In this document: positions 45,472 through 56,700 of the stretch, in pieces
Layout: every line of letters begins with the position of its first letter
Position numbering within the stretch: position 1 is the stretch's first letter
Assembly (NCBI RefSeq): GCF_022201045.2
Contig: NC_068562.1
Span: 8,042,001 to 8,106,000, forward strand
Direction of reading: 5' to 3'
DNA length: 64,000 nt
Origin: Citrus sinensis
Taxonomy: Eukaryota > Streptophyta > Magnoliopsida > Sapindales > Rutaceae
Notes under the pieces: model-generated
The model's input: only the letters and a program-made list of their open reading frames with translations
Told to the model about the DNA's origin: nothing
Database searches by the model: none
Program-made: the position numbers and the translations under genes

Positions 45472-46306
45472 TGTTTAGAGAATGAAATAGGGTGACCAAA
45501 ATAAAGGTGTTTGCTCATACATTATAGTACTCTCCTCTAGAGTAAAAGCGAGCAAATGGTTGAGCAGATCATCTCGACCAGGATGTTATTGGTCATCTCG
45601 ACTAGAATAATATGTGGTGACCTCGAGCACATCACCTCGACCAGGATGTTATTGGTCACCTCGACCAGGAAGTTACCAAAAAGCACGATTCAGTCAAAAC
45701 ATTTTCTCCGAAATATTAGGGACCATATTCTTAGTGGGCTGAAAATTAGTTGTTTTCTTGAGAATCCTAGGGGAGAGGATAAAAACCGCTATAGTTTCCT
45801 ATAAAAAGGGGAAAGGGGTCTTGGAGCTCTCTCTCTCTCTAAGCAACTGAACCCATTGGACATTTCTCTCTCTCTACCACTGAGAAATTTCTCTCTCGCC
45901 TGTGATTTCTTTAAGATTGATTATTTCAAATTCTTTTCCTTTAAATTTACTTAAAAGCTTTTTGTTTCAAGCAATCATAATTAAGCCACATGAATTGTGG
46001 TATGGGTTTTTCCAAGTAAGACCCGAATCACTGACTTGAGCGTCGGAGGGTTCTCGTCGGAAAAACTTCCGGCACCTCCTGACTGTTGGTTGTGTTCACA
46101 GGCTCACAGATCGTCTGCTCATAGGTTATCTGCTCATGGATCGTCTGCTCATAGGTTGTCTGCTCATGGATCGTCTGCTCATGGGTTATCTGCTCATGGA
46201 TCGTCTGCTCATGGTGCTAACTAATCATCAGCTTCCCTACAAATAAATTTAATGATGATGCATGGATCTGAGATTTGACAAACTCATCCGGATTTCGACA
46301 TCAACA
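45472..46306 (+). repeat. 5' LTR (835 bp)
   Basis: It runs TGTTTAGAG to CATCAACA. It contains a duplicated CACCTCGACCAGGATGTTATT motif (about 45573 and 45635), a TATA box (CTATAAAAAGG, 45799-45809), CT repeats, GAGCGTCGGAGGG near 46039, and 15-bp tandem units of the type TCGTCTGCTCATGGA (46110-46213). Confidence 0.92.
45799..45809 (+). promoter_or_regulatory. TATA box in the 5' LTR
   Basis: CTATAAAAAGG, identical to the boxes at 1907 and 48525. Transcription would start about 30 bp downstream, just before the CT run. Confidence 0.65.
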
Positions 46307-46307
46307 T

Positions 46308-46326
46308 TTGGCGCCGTCTGTGGGAA
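46308..46326 (+). other. primer-binding site
   Basis: TTGGCGCCGTCTGTGGGAA lies directly after the 5' LTR. Its first part, TGGCGCCGT, fits the 3' end of plant tRNA-Asp. The TGGCGCCGTC form is familiar from plant Gypsy elements. Confidence 0.7.
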
Positions 46327-46715
46327 CCGGTACGAGAAGCCAATTTTTTGTTTCTATCAATTTTCATCTAGTCGAAGCAAATCAGAATGTTACATTGCAT
46401 AAATGGATGAGCTTGCTTAAACAAGGAAGCAAAAACCTTAAAGGAGAGCATATTGAAAGCACACGTTTGTAAAAATCAGAACAGGTCAGAAGTTTAATTT
46501 TTATTTACAAGCAATTTTTTCATGAAAATTTAATTATTTCTCTAAATTCTGCTATGTGAGATGAGGATACCTTATATTCATTAAATTGATTGTGCTCATA
46601 CTAGGGCTGACGGGGTAACTTAGTTAACTTGATTTCTTGAAAGTTACTTAATATGAGAATGATTTAAGAAAAGAGAGCTAGGCTAGCGTTGAGAAGTCAA
46701 TCAAAGTTTACTAAT

Positions 46716-48150
46716 AAGGCGTGCAAAGGCTCCAAAGTCTCAAAGCTTGTTTTACGGCGAGACTGGTAGCAAGCATGCCAGGATCTGCTCGATCAAGCGA
46801 AGGTGAGCAGACCACTAAAGTTCCAAAAAGTTTCCAAGGCATGCAAAGGCTCACCAAGTCTCAAAGCCTGTTTATGGCGAGGCCAGAAGCCAAGCGTGCC
46901 AGGATCTGCTCGATCAAGCGAAGGTGAGCAGACCACTAAAGTTCCAAAAAGTTTCCAAGGCATGCAAAGGCTCACCAAGTCTCAAAGCCTGTTTATGGCG
47001 AGGCCAGAAGCCAAGCGTGCCAGGATCTGCTCGACCACGAGAAGGCGAGCAGACTCCCAAGCATCGAAGAACTTTTAAGGCATGCAAAGGCTCACCAAGT
47101 CTCAAAGCCTGTTTATGGCGAGACCAGAAGCCAAGCGTGCCAGGATCTGCTCGACCACGAGAAGGGGAGCAGAATCCCAAGCATTGAAGAATTTACTAAG
47201 GCATGCAAAGGCTCACCAAGTCTCAAAGCCTGTTTATGGCGAGACCAGAAGCCAAGCGTGCCAGAATCTGCTCGACCACGAGAAGGCGAGCAAAATCCCA
47301 AGCATTGAAGAATTTACCAAGGCATGCAAAGGCTCACCAAGTCTAAAAGCCTGTTTATGGCGAGACCAGAAGCCAAGCGTGCCAGAATTTGCTCGACCAC
47401 GAGAAGGCGAGCAGAATCCCAAGCATTGAAGAATTTACCAAGGCATGCAAAGGCTCACCAAGTCTCAAAGCCTGTTTATGGCGAGACCAGAAGCCAAGCG
47501 TGCCAGGATCTGCTCGACCACGAGAAGGCGAGCAGAATCCCAAGCATCGAAGAACTTCTAAGGCATGCAAAGGCTCACCAAGTCTCAAAGCCTGTTTATG
47601 GCGAGACTAGAAGCCAAGCGTGCCAGGATCTGCTCGACCAAGCGAAGGTGAGCAGACTCCCAAGCATTGAAAAGTTTCTAAGGCATGCAAAGGCTCACCA
47701 AGTCTCAAAGCCTGTTTATGGCGAGACCAGAAACCAAGCGTGCCAGGATCTGCTCGACCAAGCGAAGGTGAGCAAACTCCCAAGCATTGAAAAGTTTCTA
47801 AGGCGTGCAAAGGCTCCAAAGTCTCAAAGCCTATTTTATGGCGAGATAGGAAGCCAAGCATGCCATGATCTGCTCGGCCAAGCGAAGGTGAGCAGACTAC
47901 CAAAATTCCAAAAATTTTCTAGTACGTGCAAAGGCTCCAAAGTCTCAAAGCCTGTTTTATGGCGAGACAGGAAGCCAAGCATACCAGGATCTGCTCGACC
48001 AAGCGAAGGTGAGCAAACCACCAAAGTTTTAAAAATTCCTAAGGCATGCAAAGACTCACCAAGTCTCAAAGCCTATTTTATGGCGAGACCAGAAGCCAAG
48101 TGTGCCAGGATCTGCTCAACCAAGCGAAGGTGAGCAAACCACCAAAGTTT
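46716..48150 (+). repeat. twelve 120-121-bp tandem repeats inside the LTR element
   Basis: Units start (AAGGCRTGCAAAGGCT) at about 46716, 46836, 46957, 47077, 47198, 47319, 47440, 47560, 47680, 47800, 47920 and 48041. Each has AAGTCTCAAAGCC, TGGCGAGACC and CCAGGATCTGCTCGA. The units at 47077-47560 form a homogeneous inner group (ACCACGAGAAGG); the outer ones have ATCAAGCGAAGG or ACCAAGCGAAGG. This pattern fits unequal exchange within the array. The period changes the reading frame at several units, so it does not look protein-coding. Confidence 0.93.
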
Positions 48151-48197
48151 CCAGTCTTGATTCGTTTCACTCTTAACACTAGAAACTGGGGGACTGG

Positions 48198-49051
48198 TGT
48201 TTAGAGAATGAAATAGGGTGACCAAGATAAAGGTGTTTGCTCATACACTATCGTGCTCTCCTCCAGAGTAAAAGCGAGCAAATGGTTGAGCAGATCATCT
48301 CGACCAGGATGTTATTGGTCACCTCGACCAGAATAATATGTGGTGACCTCGAGCACATCACCTCGACCAGGATGTTATTGGTCACCTCGACCAGGAAGTT
48401 ACCAGAAAGCATGATTCAGTCAAAACATTTTCTCCGAAATATTAGGGACCATATTCTTAGTGGGCTGAAAATTAGTTGTTTTCTTGAGAATCCTAGGGGA
48501 GATGATAAAAACCGCTATAGTTTCCTATAAAAAGGGGAAAAGGGTCTTGGAGCTCTCTCTCTCTCTCTCTAAGCAACTGAACCCATTGGATATTTTTCTC
48601 TCTCTACCACTGAGAAATTTCTCTCTCGCCTGTGATTTCTTTAAGATTGATTATTTCAAATTCTTTTCCTTTAAATTTACTTAAAAGCTTTTTGTTTCAA
48701 GCAATCATAATTAAGCCACATGAATTGTGGTATGGGTTTTTCCAAGTAAGACCCGAATCACTGACTTGAGCGTCGGAGGGTTCTCGCCGGAAAAACTTCC
48801 GGCACCTCCTGACTGTTGGTTGTGTTCACAGGCTCACAGATCGTCTGCTCATAGGTTATCTGCTCATGGATCGTCTGCTCATAGGTTGTCTGCTCATGGA
48901 TCGTCTGCTCATGGATTGTCTGCTCATGGGTTATCTGCTCATGGATCGTCTGCTCATGGTGCTAACTAATCATCAGCTTCCCACCAAACAAATTTAATGA
49001 TGATGCATGGATCTGAGATTTGACAAACTCATCCGGATTTCGGCATCAACA
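48198..49051 (+). repeat. 3' LTR (854 bp)
   Basis: Same structure as the 5' LTR. It is 19 bp longer, mostly from one extra 15-bp TCTGCTCATGGAT-type unit (48849-48959) and a longer CT run. TATA box at 48525-48535. Confidence 0.92.
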
Positions 49052-49340
49052 GCAACAAATCGTAGGCTATCGTGGTTTTGAAAGTTTTCTTGTTTTTGAT
49101 GGTAGCATCAGTTTATTAACTTCCAATGAAACAAGATTTATAGACTAATTTCATGGAGAATAGTGAAGCTCCAATGATACATCAAAAACAAGAAAACATT
49201 CAAAACCGCGGTGGCATATATACCAAGAAATTATTTGTGAAGCGGTGATATCTAGCTATTCATTTGGAAGGATTATATATATGTCATTGTCATGCAACAA
49301 GCAAGCAGATAAGGAAATAGGGAAACGAATGAAGCCATCG

Positions 49341-50296
49341 GCTATATATATATATATATATATTATATCATGCGGGTACCTAATGCCTTGGGTCATAATT
49401 TTTTTGGTCCTTCGAGAGGTTCACGATAGTTGCAGCCATATAATGAGGTTAAATGCCAACAGAATATATGTAGTGACGAAAATGAAATGACTGCGTACCA
49501 TTTTTCTGAAGCTGTGTTGTGATGTGGCTTGCTTTTTCGTGGGTTTGCAATTTCTGCCTTCTTCCTTGCAGCTATGATCACAATTACATTCAGCCTGCCC
49601 TGCCATTTGGCCCACGAAAAGACTGTTGGTCTCCAATGGGGATCTTTTCTGTAGGCCCATTATATTTTATTTTTTGGATAGTAAAAGGCCCATTAAATTT
49701 AAAATTGTATTTTCTTTCTTTTTCTTTTTCTTTTTCTTTTGTTTTTTTGTTTTTTTGGGACAAATACGGCCATCCACAGATCCAATAAAATCTTTACTAT
49801 GAACATGTGAGAGAGAGAATATAACAAATGTGACATGATTCTATTGAGCTGAATGAGCAAATTAGAATTGTCTTATCTAAGGCTCTCTCCCCTCTGGCCC
49901 TCTTTCATGTATTACAACAAACTAAAAGGATTAGGTCATGAAAATTTAGAAAATTGTTATGTACAATGGAATTTAAATTCATTAATTCAGTGCCTTGTTA
50001 AATAATACTTAACTTAATCTTTTACCACGCGTCTATTCATAGTATTACCGTGCAAACTATTACTTTTTTCAAATCTAATTATTATCAATCACAATATTAT
50101 AAAGAGACTCATAAAACTTAACTCAGTATTGAATCTAAATCGATACTAACTGGTTCAAAAATGTCATTTGTAGCTTGAAGACATGTGACTGCAAATTTGG
50201 TTGAATTGATTGTGGAAACCTGACTTGGCCCGCTATCGAACCTTGTAAAGAGCTGATCAAATTTCTTAACCTTTTTTTTTCCCCCCTTTAAACATA
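49341..50296. other. intergenic DNA, no gene seen
   Basis: Short frames near 49393-49788 overlap on both strands and carry no motifs. A TTTTTC-type run lies at about 49712-49745. Confidence 0.5.
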
Positions 50297-50499
50297 GAGT
50301 AATGATACAGTTACAAACTCTTGTACAAACTTATTTTGTACAAATTGACGTGGCATTAATTCATTGGTTGAATGAAAATATAAATTAATAAAAATAAATC
50401 ATGTGGGCCAAGTGATATTTAATTCAACCAATCTTATCATGCCACATCAGTTTGTACAAAATAAATTTGTACAAGAATTTATGGCTGTATCATTACTCT
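50297..50499. mobile_element. 203-bp MITE, hAT-like, with 8-bp target duplication
   Basis: The inverted ends are GAGTAATGATACAG and, from the right, AGAGTAATGATACAGCC. TTTGTACAAAATAA and its inverse follow inside. TAAACATA flanks it at 50289-50296 and 50500-50507. There is no ORF. Confidence 0.82.
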
Positions 50500-50507
50500 T
50501 AAACATA

Positions 50508-51442
50508 TGAATACTGATAAAAACCGCGTTCATGAAAGAAGATAGGAACGAGAGACATCATGATTATGATGAGGCCTAGTGGAACAGACAAAGCCAGCTT
50601 AGATTCTTAGAATCATGGCCCATGGCTGTAAAGCAACGCGTTAATTTTCCTGCTAATTTGTCTTCCTCAACAATTAATATTGATGATGTCCTGCAGTCAG
50701 TACTGAACATAAAAGATTCTTGATCGACATCCCATAACACATAATCAAGCTTTCAACTTCGTTCCGAATCTTCTAAAACTCGATTACCGGGATATGATAT
50801 TCATGTTCATATATACATAATCATTACATTAATGTTCTAATCCAGATTTAAGGTTAGCCCAAAATCCTCTGTTTTTTTCTTGGAAGCACATGGGTATACC
50901 CCCAGAACTAGTACAACATTAATTAAATGCAAAAAATAAAAATGTGGAAAAGAAAAGAGACATTCATTTGAGTCAAGTTACCCCACATTATTTTTGTCTT
51001 AATGATTGCCTTTAGTTTGTAAAGCACATTCAGACTTTTGATAGAATATCAACCTGCCCCACGTGCTTTCAGCAAGTCACCACCAACAAGCCATAAACAA
51101 AGCAGAATTAGTTGAAGATTCAACACACAGTAATTTTAAAATATGAAAAAGAGAGACCTTTTTCATTACTCTCGACATTGTCTTAACACACACAGGATTT
51201 TTGTTTACACAACCATTTTTGATTCTTCACCTTACAACAAAACATATATTAAGATACAAAGTACATCTTCATCCCAAGCTTCTTTTTTCACTCCACCAGC
51301 AGCTTTCTGAAATAGAAAACACCCACAAATACATTCTCATTATACATTTATATAGACCATAATTAGGAGATGATTCATAATAATCCTATATAATAAGATA
51401 GGCAAAATTCCTAAAACCGGGAAAAACCCTATGATACCAAAA
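50508..51442. other. intergenic DNA and probable subtilase 3' UTR
   Basis: The right part (about 51200-51442) is likely the 3' UTR of the minus-strand subtilase. The rest shows no coding signal. Confidence 0.5.
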
Positions 51443-53779
51443 CTAGAGAGGTTGCTGCATTGTCACGACTATGGGACTAGTGACATTGTGCTTCCCATCT
51501 GACCATACTATTTTACCACTCTTCATGCTTGAGCTCCCGGGGGAGAGCTTAACTGCCGTTGCTTCAACTCTAACCAGAAAGTTCAATTTCTGTCCCACCC
51601 GCCTAAACACAAGCTTCTCCGGCTGCACTGTCACTGTCATGCCACTGGGTGGCCTGATTGTAACTTTGTAAGCCGAATTAGGATCTCCGACGTTAGTCAC
51701 CGTCCTAATGAAATGCGTAGACATCTTATGCTTGCCGTATTGTTGAAACACTGCAGACAATGAAGGGTAATTCAAATTCCCAACATGACCAGCTCTTGTT
51801 GCTCCGCTGCAATCTGCTTTTCTCCTAGTGATCACTTGAATATTATTAACCGTGTAATTTGAATTGCACAAGAAATTCACATAATCATATGAAGTCAAAT
51901 CATAAATCAGCCCAGGATTCATTGCCTTTTGGGGGTGAACATGACCAGCTCCAAAATCTAACGCAGTGGAAGTATTCCCAGTAGACTCATCAATCATCGT
52001 CTCACCCCGATTATCAACTGTATAAGCAGTTGTCATCAATGCAGACCTTATTGCTGCAGGGCTCCAATCAGGGTGTGCCGCCTTTAACAGAGCAGCAAGC
52101 CCAGAAACATGTGGGCAAGCCATAGAAGTTCCTGAAAGTATATTAAACTCAGTTTTACGCTTATCAGTGGGAATTCCGGAAGGTCCAACTTTATCTGGCC
52201 AAGCTGCAAGTATATTCAAGCCAGGAGCAATCACATCAGGCTTCAAAATCTCAGGAGTCTCTGGATTAGGCCCCCTAGCAGAAAAAGAAGCCACAACTGG
52301 AGCTGGCCTCACATTAACTCGAGTCCCCTTAAAAACAATCGTAGCTGTAGCCGGTGACTTAGACTTCTCAGCCGACATAATATACTTCCTAATCTCATCC
52401 CCCGAAGCTGCACCAACAGAGGTAGCAGGCAAAACATGACAATCAGCCACTAATCCTTCACCGTCAAATACCCCATTCGCCAAAATCATCCCAACTCCAC
52501 CAGCCTTCTTCACTACCTCACCTTTAGCAGGTCTTGAATTAATCCCTCTATCACACACAACAATTTTCCCTCTTACGAAAGCAGGGTCCAATGACCCTTC
52601 TAAACACAGAGAAGCCGAATAACCATCGCCAGATTCACTCCCAGCATAAACCAAAGAGTACATCTGATCCTTCTTCAAACCCGGCCCGCTATAAACACTA
52701 ACCCCGGGAATAATTTTCCCATTACCCAAATGAACATCAGCCGGGAAATCTCTATCAATAGTACCAGCTCCCACAGTGGTGACCCAAGGAGCAACATTAG
52801 TGACAGTCAAGCCACCAGGGCCACCATTACCAGCAGATGCAGACACAAAAACACCATGATCAGAAGCACCAAAAGCAGCAATAGCTATAGCATCCAAGAA
52901 ATAAGGAACAACAACACCGCCAACACTCAACGAAACAACATCAACACCATCCGAAACAGCACTATCAAAAGCAGCTAAAATATCAGAATCGTAACAGCCA
53001 GCATTCCAACACACTTTATAAACAGCAAGTCTCGCTTTAGGAGCCATACCAGCAGCAACACCACTTGCATAACCCAAAGTAGAGGCCGGAGACACGTACC
53101 TGCCGGCGGCGATAGACGCCGTGTGAGTACCATGGCCGTCCGAATCTCGGGGAGACCGAAACTCAGTGGTCTCGTTCATTTTGCCGTTAGTAGACTCGTA
53201 ACCCTGGGAAAAGAACCGGGCGCCAATGAGTTTACGGTTGCAGCTGGTAGCGGGGAAGTCGTTGGTTGTAACGCATTGGCCTTTCCATTTGCGGGGCACA
53301 GGGCCGAGATCTCGGTCGTTGAAGCTTTGTCTTTCGGGCCAGACGCCGGTGTCAATGACGCCGATGACAAGGTCAGAGCCGAAGTCGGATTCTTTCAAGA
53401 GGAGGCCGGCGCTGTCCGAGGAGGATTTTAAGCCGAGGAACTGAGGGGAGCGAGTGGTGTGCAGGTGGCGGACCTGTTCGGAGAAAACGGCGAGGACGTG
53501 GGGTAAGGTTTTGAGGCGGAGGGCTTCAGAAGGGGTGAGCTTAGCGGAGAAGCCATGGAAAACGGTGTCGTAAGTGTGGAGGAGAGTGGCGGAGGCGGAA
53601 CTGAGAGAGGACTCGTACCAGTGCTTGTGGGTTGGGAAAATGGAGGGCTTTGCGTCGTACTGGACTTTGATAATGAATGTTTTCGGGGTTTCAGCTTCAT
53701 TTTTATTAGTTGAAGGTGAGGAAGATGAAGGTGAAGTAGTAGTGCAGAGGAGGAAGAACAGGAGAAGAAGAGAAGACAT
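51443..53779 (-). CDS. SBT1.5: subtilisin-like serine protease, SBT1.5 type
   Basis: Single exon, 778 residues, the usual length for plant SBT1 proteases. Signal peptide: about 1-20. An I9 propeptide (about 33-110) ends at HTTRSPQFLG, where mature plant subtilases begin. The S8 catalytic residues are Asp143 (VIDTGVWPE), His216 (DGHGTHTAS), oxyanion Asn318 (SAGNGGPG) and Ser552 (GTSMACPHVSG). A PA domain is inserted at about 370-480 (CDRGINSR). The C-terminal Fn3-like domain covers about 670-775 with RTVTNVGD. The protein should be secreted to the cell wall. Similarity to Arabidopsis SBT1.5 (At3g14240), as I recall it, runs the whole length. The last 40 codons are also found, broken, at 32557-32669. 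No defect was seen. Confidence 0.96.
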   Translation of the reverse strand: MSSLLLLFFLLCTTTSPSSSSPSTNKNEAETPKTFIIKVQYDAKPSIFPTHKHWYESSLSSASATLLHTYDTVFHGFSAKLTPSEALRLKTLPHVLAVFSEQVRHLHTTRSPQFLGLKSSSDSAGLLLKESDFGSDLVIGVIDTGVWPERQSFNDRDLGPVPRKWKGQCVTTNDFPATSCNRKLIGARFFSQGYESTNGKMNETTEFRSPRDSDGHGTHTASIAAGRYVSPASTLGYASGVAAGMAPKARLAVYKVCWNAGCYDSDILAAFDSAVSDGVDVVSLSVGGVVVPYFLDAIAIAAFGASDHGVFVSASAGNGGPGGLTVTNVAPWVTTVGAGTIDRDFPADVHLGNGKIIPGVSVYSGPGLKKDQMYSLVYAGSESGDGYSASLCLEGSLDPAFVRGKIVVCDRGINSRPAKGEVVKKAGGVGMILANGVFDGEGLVADCHVLPATSVGAASGDEIRKYIMSAEKSKSPATATIVFKGTRVNVRPAPVVASFSARGPNPETPEILKPDVIAPGLNILAAWPDKVGPSGIPTDKRKTEFNILSGTSMACPHVSGLAALLKAAHPDWSPAAIRSALMTTAYTVDNRGETMIDESTGNTSTALDFGAGHVHPQKAMNPGLIYDLTSYDYVNFLCNSNYTVNNIQVITRRKADCSGATRAGHVGNLNYPSLSAVFQQYGKHKMSTHFIRTVTNVGDPNSAYKVTIRPPSGMTVTVQPEKLVFRRVGQKLNFLVRVEATAVKLSPGSSSMKSGKIVWSDGKHNVTSPIVVTMQQPL

Positions 53780-56700
53780 TGCTTGGTGTGGTTTGTTGAG
53801 GAAGACGAGTGAGGTTTGGTTTGAACTTCGAAGTGAAGTGCATTAAAAAGAAGAGATATGAGTGAGTGTCAGTCAGTGGTTCACTTCACTGTGTTTGTGG
53901 GGTGCCATTTTCAAGTTGGAGGGTGACTCTGAGTTTTTGTTCTTTTCAATTTATTAATCTAATAATATTGCATTATTAGATAATGTTAAATTTTAATGAT
54001 TGATTCAAAAATACCTTTGAGGAAAAGGAAAAATCAAATCAAATCAAAACTAATATACTTTTGCTTATTCTGATTGGACTGGATGGCATATACTCAGGTA
54101 GGATAAATTTTTTAATATCTTTGAAGTATTATATAGTTATGCAATAAGTGAATAACATATCAATATATGTATACTTATTTTAAAAAATCAACATGCAAAT
54201 AGTAATTATCTAAGATTTAACTACATGTATTACACATGTATTCTAAAATTCTTCCCTTAATTAAATTTTGAACTATTCTTTTATTTTTATTTATTAATTA
54301 TGAATCACCATATTTATTAAGGAGAAATAAGATAAATGGAGAATGATGGTCTTTTATACTATGGACAATTATACACTTGTCTTGTCTTATGATATCTCAA
54401 AAAAAAAAAAAATCATTTCAAGTGAAATGTTTATTCATTGGACGGTTATTTATACCAAATTTTTTTTTTTAAAAAAAAAAAAAACATTTCACATCACTTG
54501 GTAATTGGTATAAAACTTCTTAGGATAGTACTTAGAGAGCTCAAAGTGTGTTGGGTCTAAGCTATATTAAGGGTAAAATGTCAGAACAGACAGAGATTTT
54601 AACTGAAATTTAGCTAATTTCTATAAAATTTATTAATATTGGCCCCTCATAATCACAATTTTTATATCATAGCCTCTCTAAGTTTACTGTTTTTCCATTA
54701 AAACCTCTGTCGAACCAAGGTGGCAAAGTTCTGCTCCGCTAGAGGATGCTGCTGTTTGGTGCTAACCATCATCGACTTACAATCACAATGTGTCATCGAA
54801 AAATATAAACCCAAAATGGGTCTGAATTCTTATTCTGTCTCGCCGGTTACGAAGCTTCCCACACTCTAATTAATTCACTAATTGGTCTTGTTGTTTTAGT
54901 GTTTTTGCTGGTTTATTTTTTGCTCAAGGCAACTACACATGTAGATTTTGCGGACCCTTTGGTCTGTGATAATGATGTGTAGAAATTTGGGGTAATATGA
55001 AAAAAAAATTCGTTAATTATATAGTAATAGAATACAATCGTGATACTTTTGATTCTGTCGGGAACTTGTCATAATCTGGGTATATGCACACGTGTCAAGA
55101 TCTTTTACGTGCTTTGTTAATATCGCTACCTGATTCTTGCACACACGATTCATACACTCAGAAACATAAACAATAAAACAATTGTGCCACCAACCCTACA
55201 CATACACAACGTGGGTCATCAGTTTCTCACTACACCTTTTCTGATGCACTCACAGTGAAGCAGTCTGTGAAAACATCATATTCCAATCAAGCTTCCACCA
55301 GGCATCATGAAAATTGAAAACACATAAACGAAAATGAAATTTGCTTGTCGCTGTTACCAGAAATAAACTTCATATATTGCTTTTGTGAATGTTGACGTCT
55401 CATACCATTGTAGGTTTGATTGCGCCACCAATCTTGGATTCAACTTTAACACAGATGCAAGGTAAAAACTTCTCTGGATATGTACTTTTCATGATGAAAT
55501 ATGATTACATATAAAACCATAACGAATCAAACATTTTTTGAGTTCAATTTACATAATAGTGAAAGTAACGATATTTTAATAATATGTGTACAACACTGAC
55601 CATCACCGACCAACTCTCTTTGGGCAATTGCCAGGAAAAAAAAAATTACTAAATTCAAGTTAACGGGATTTCAAGCTAATATTGAAGTAAAGTTTGAAAG
55701 GACCTGCGTGATGAAAGTGAAAAACATTAAATGTTATTCTGGCAATATATATTGGTAGGATGATTTGGTGCATATAGTCGTATAGTTTGTGACGGACTTG
55801 GGAGAAAGAAGAATCGTGAGCCCCACAACACTCTTCTCTCTTCCAAATCTTGACACGCCCACGGCTGCGCACAGTAAGTTGCACCTTAACAAAATTTCAC
55901 AATTGTAGTCTATGGCAAAATCAAGAAAGATGATCCCACATACACGTATGCCTGTTGACATATTTGGAAGACTTTAAATAAGGGATAATTCCAATTCCTT
56001 GAATACAAAGCTAGCTAATAGCTACGCCACCGAGTGAGTGCCAACAACCTACAGGCTGCTTATTCTACGCCTCTAGTCATGGCAAGAAAACCAAATTAAA
56101 GACGAAGTTGCAGTAACTGAGCGGGGCACAGGCACTGTCCTGAATGTGAAACCCTTTGGCTTTTGCCTGTTTTCTTCAAATTCGAAAAACGTTATGATGG
56201 AATTTGGAAAGACTAAAAGCTGAACAGAGAAAAGAAAAATATATTTATCAATGGCTCGAAGTTAAAGAAGCATCACATGTTGCACCCAACTTGTCTTTTG
56301 CAGTTTTAATTTTCAGCAACTTTTGGATTCTTCTGTTCGATCCAGTGGTACCGGAACCATAAATGTACGTAGGATATGATATAACGTACAATCAATAAAT
56401 TGGAGAAGACCAGGACCCAAGAACAAGGACCATAATGAAGAAAATTCAATTCAGTCCCTTATTGTTCCTAAAATCGTTTTCGGCATGGCTCCCTCCAGGT
56501 CTCTACATAATTAGCCCCTGCTTCTGAGCAATCGTCTTCACCCATCTGTAATTGTTGCAGGGCACTGGCCATTGCCTATCAGAGACTGGATAGATTACAA
56601 CTTAATTGGCCTCACCCATGATCTACATTTGGGCTAAATGTATACGGTGAGCTGCTGAAACTTTAATGCAATATTCATTTTGATACTGAGCTTCTGAGAA

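Larger units (their letters stand above)
45472..49051 (+). mobile_element. complete non-autonomous LTR retrotransposon (LARD/TRIM-like)
   Basis: Two LTRs (45472-46306 and 48198-49051) flank a 1.9-kb interior. GCAAC is duplicated at 45467-45471 and 49052-49056. The interior starts with a primer-binding site (TGGCGCCGTC...) and ends with a polypurine tract (AGAAACTGGGGGACTGG). Between them is no gag or pol, but an array of about twelve 120-121-bp repeats. It must depend on enzymes from another, probably Gypsy-type, element. The LTRs are about 97% alike by eye apart from repeat-number changes, so the insertion is fairly young. The open frames over the array (up to 269 codons) follow from the repeat length and are not taken as genes. 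Confidence 0.92.
44704..49340 (+). repeat. 1.1-kb module, third and most diverged copy, split by an LTR element
   Basis: The left part is 44704-45471 and the right part 49052-49340. Across the LTR element the two parts join as ...ACTATATTTTATATAAC and CGTAGGCTATCGTGGTTTTG, as in 43905-43955. The right part keeps GGAAGGATTATATATATGTC and the following ATG-rich run. Similarity to the other copies is lower than between those two. Confidence 0.65.

Noticed and set aside
46716-48150. Evenly spaced repeats that resemble a CRISPR array, and long frames on both strands (up to 269 codons)
   Set aside because: There are no unique spacers: the whole 120-121-bp unit repeats. The genome is eukaryotic. 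The frames shift between units because the period is not a constant multiple of three.
52730-53431. Plus-strand frames inside the subtilase
   Set aside because: They are shadows of the minus-strand protease coding sequence.
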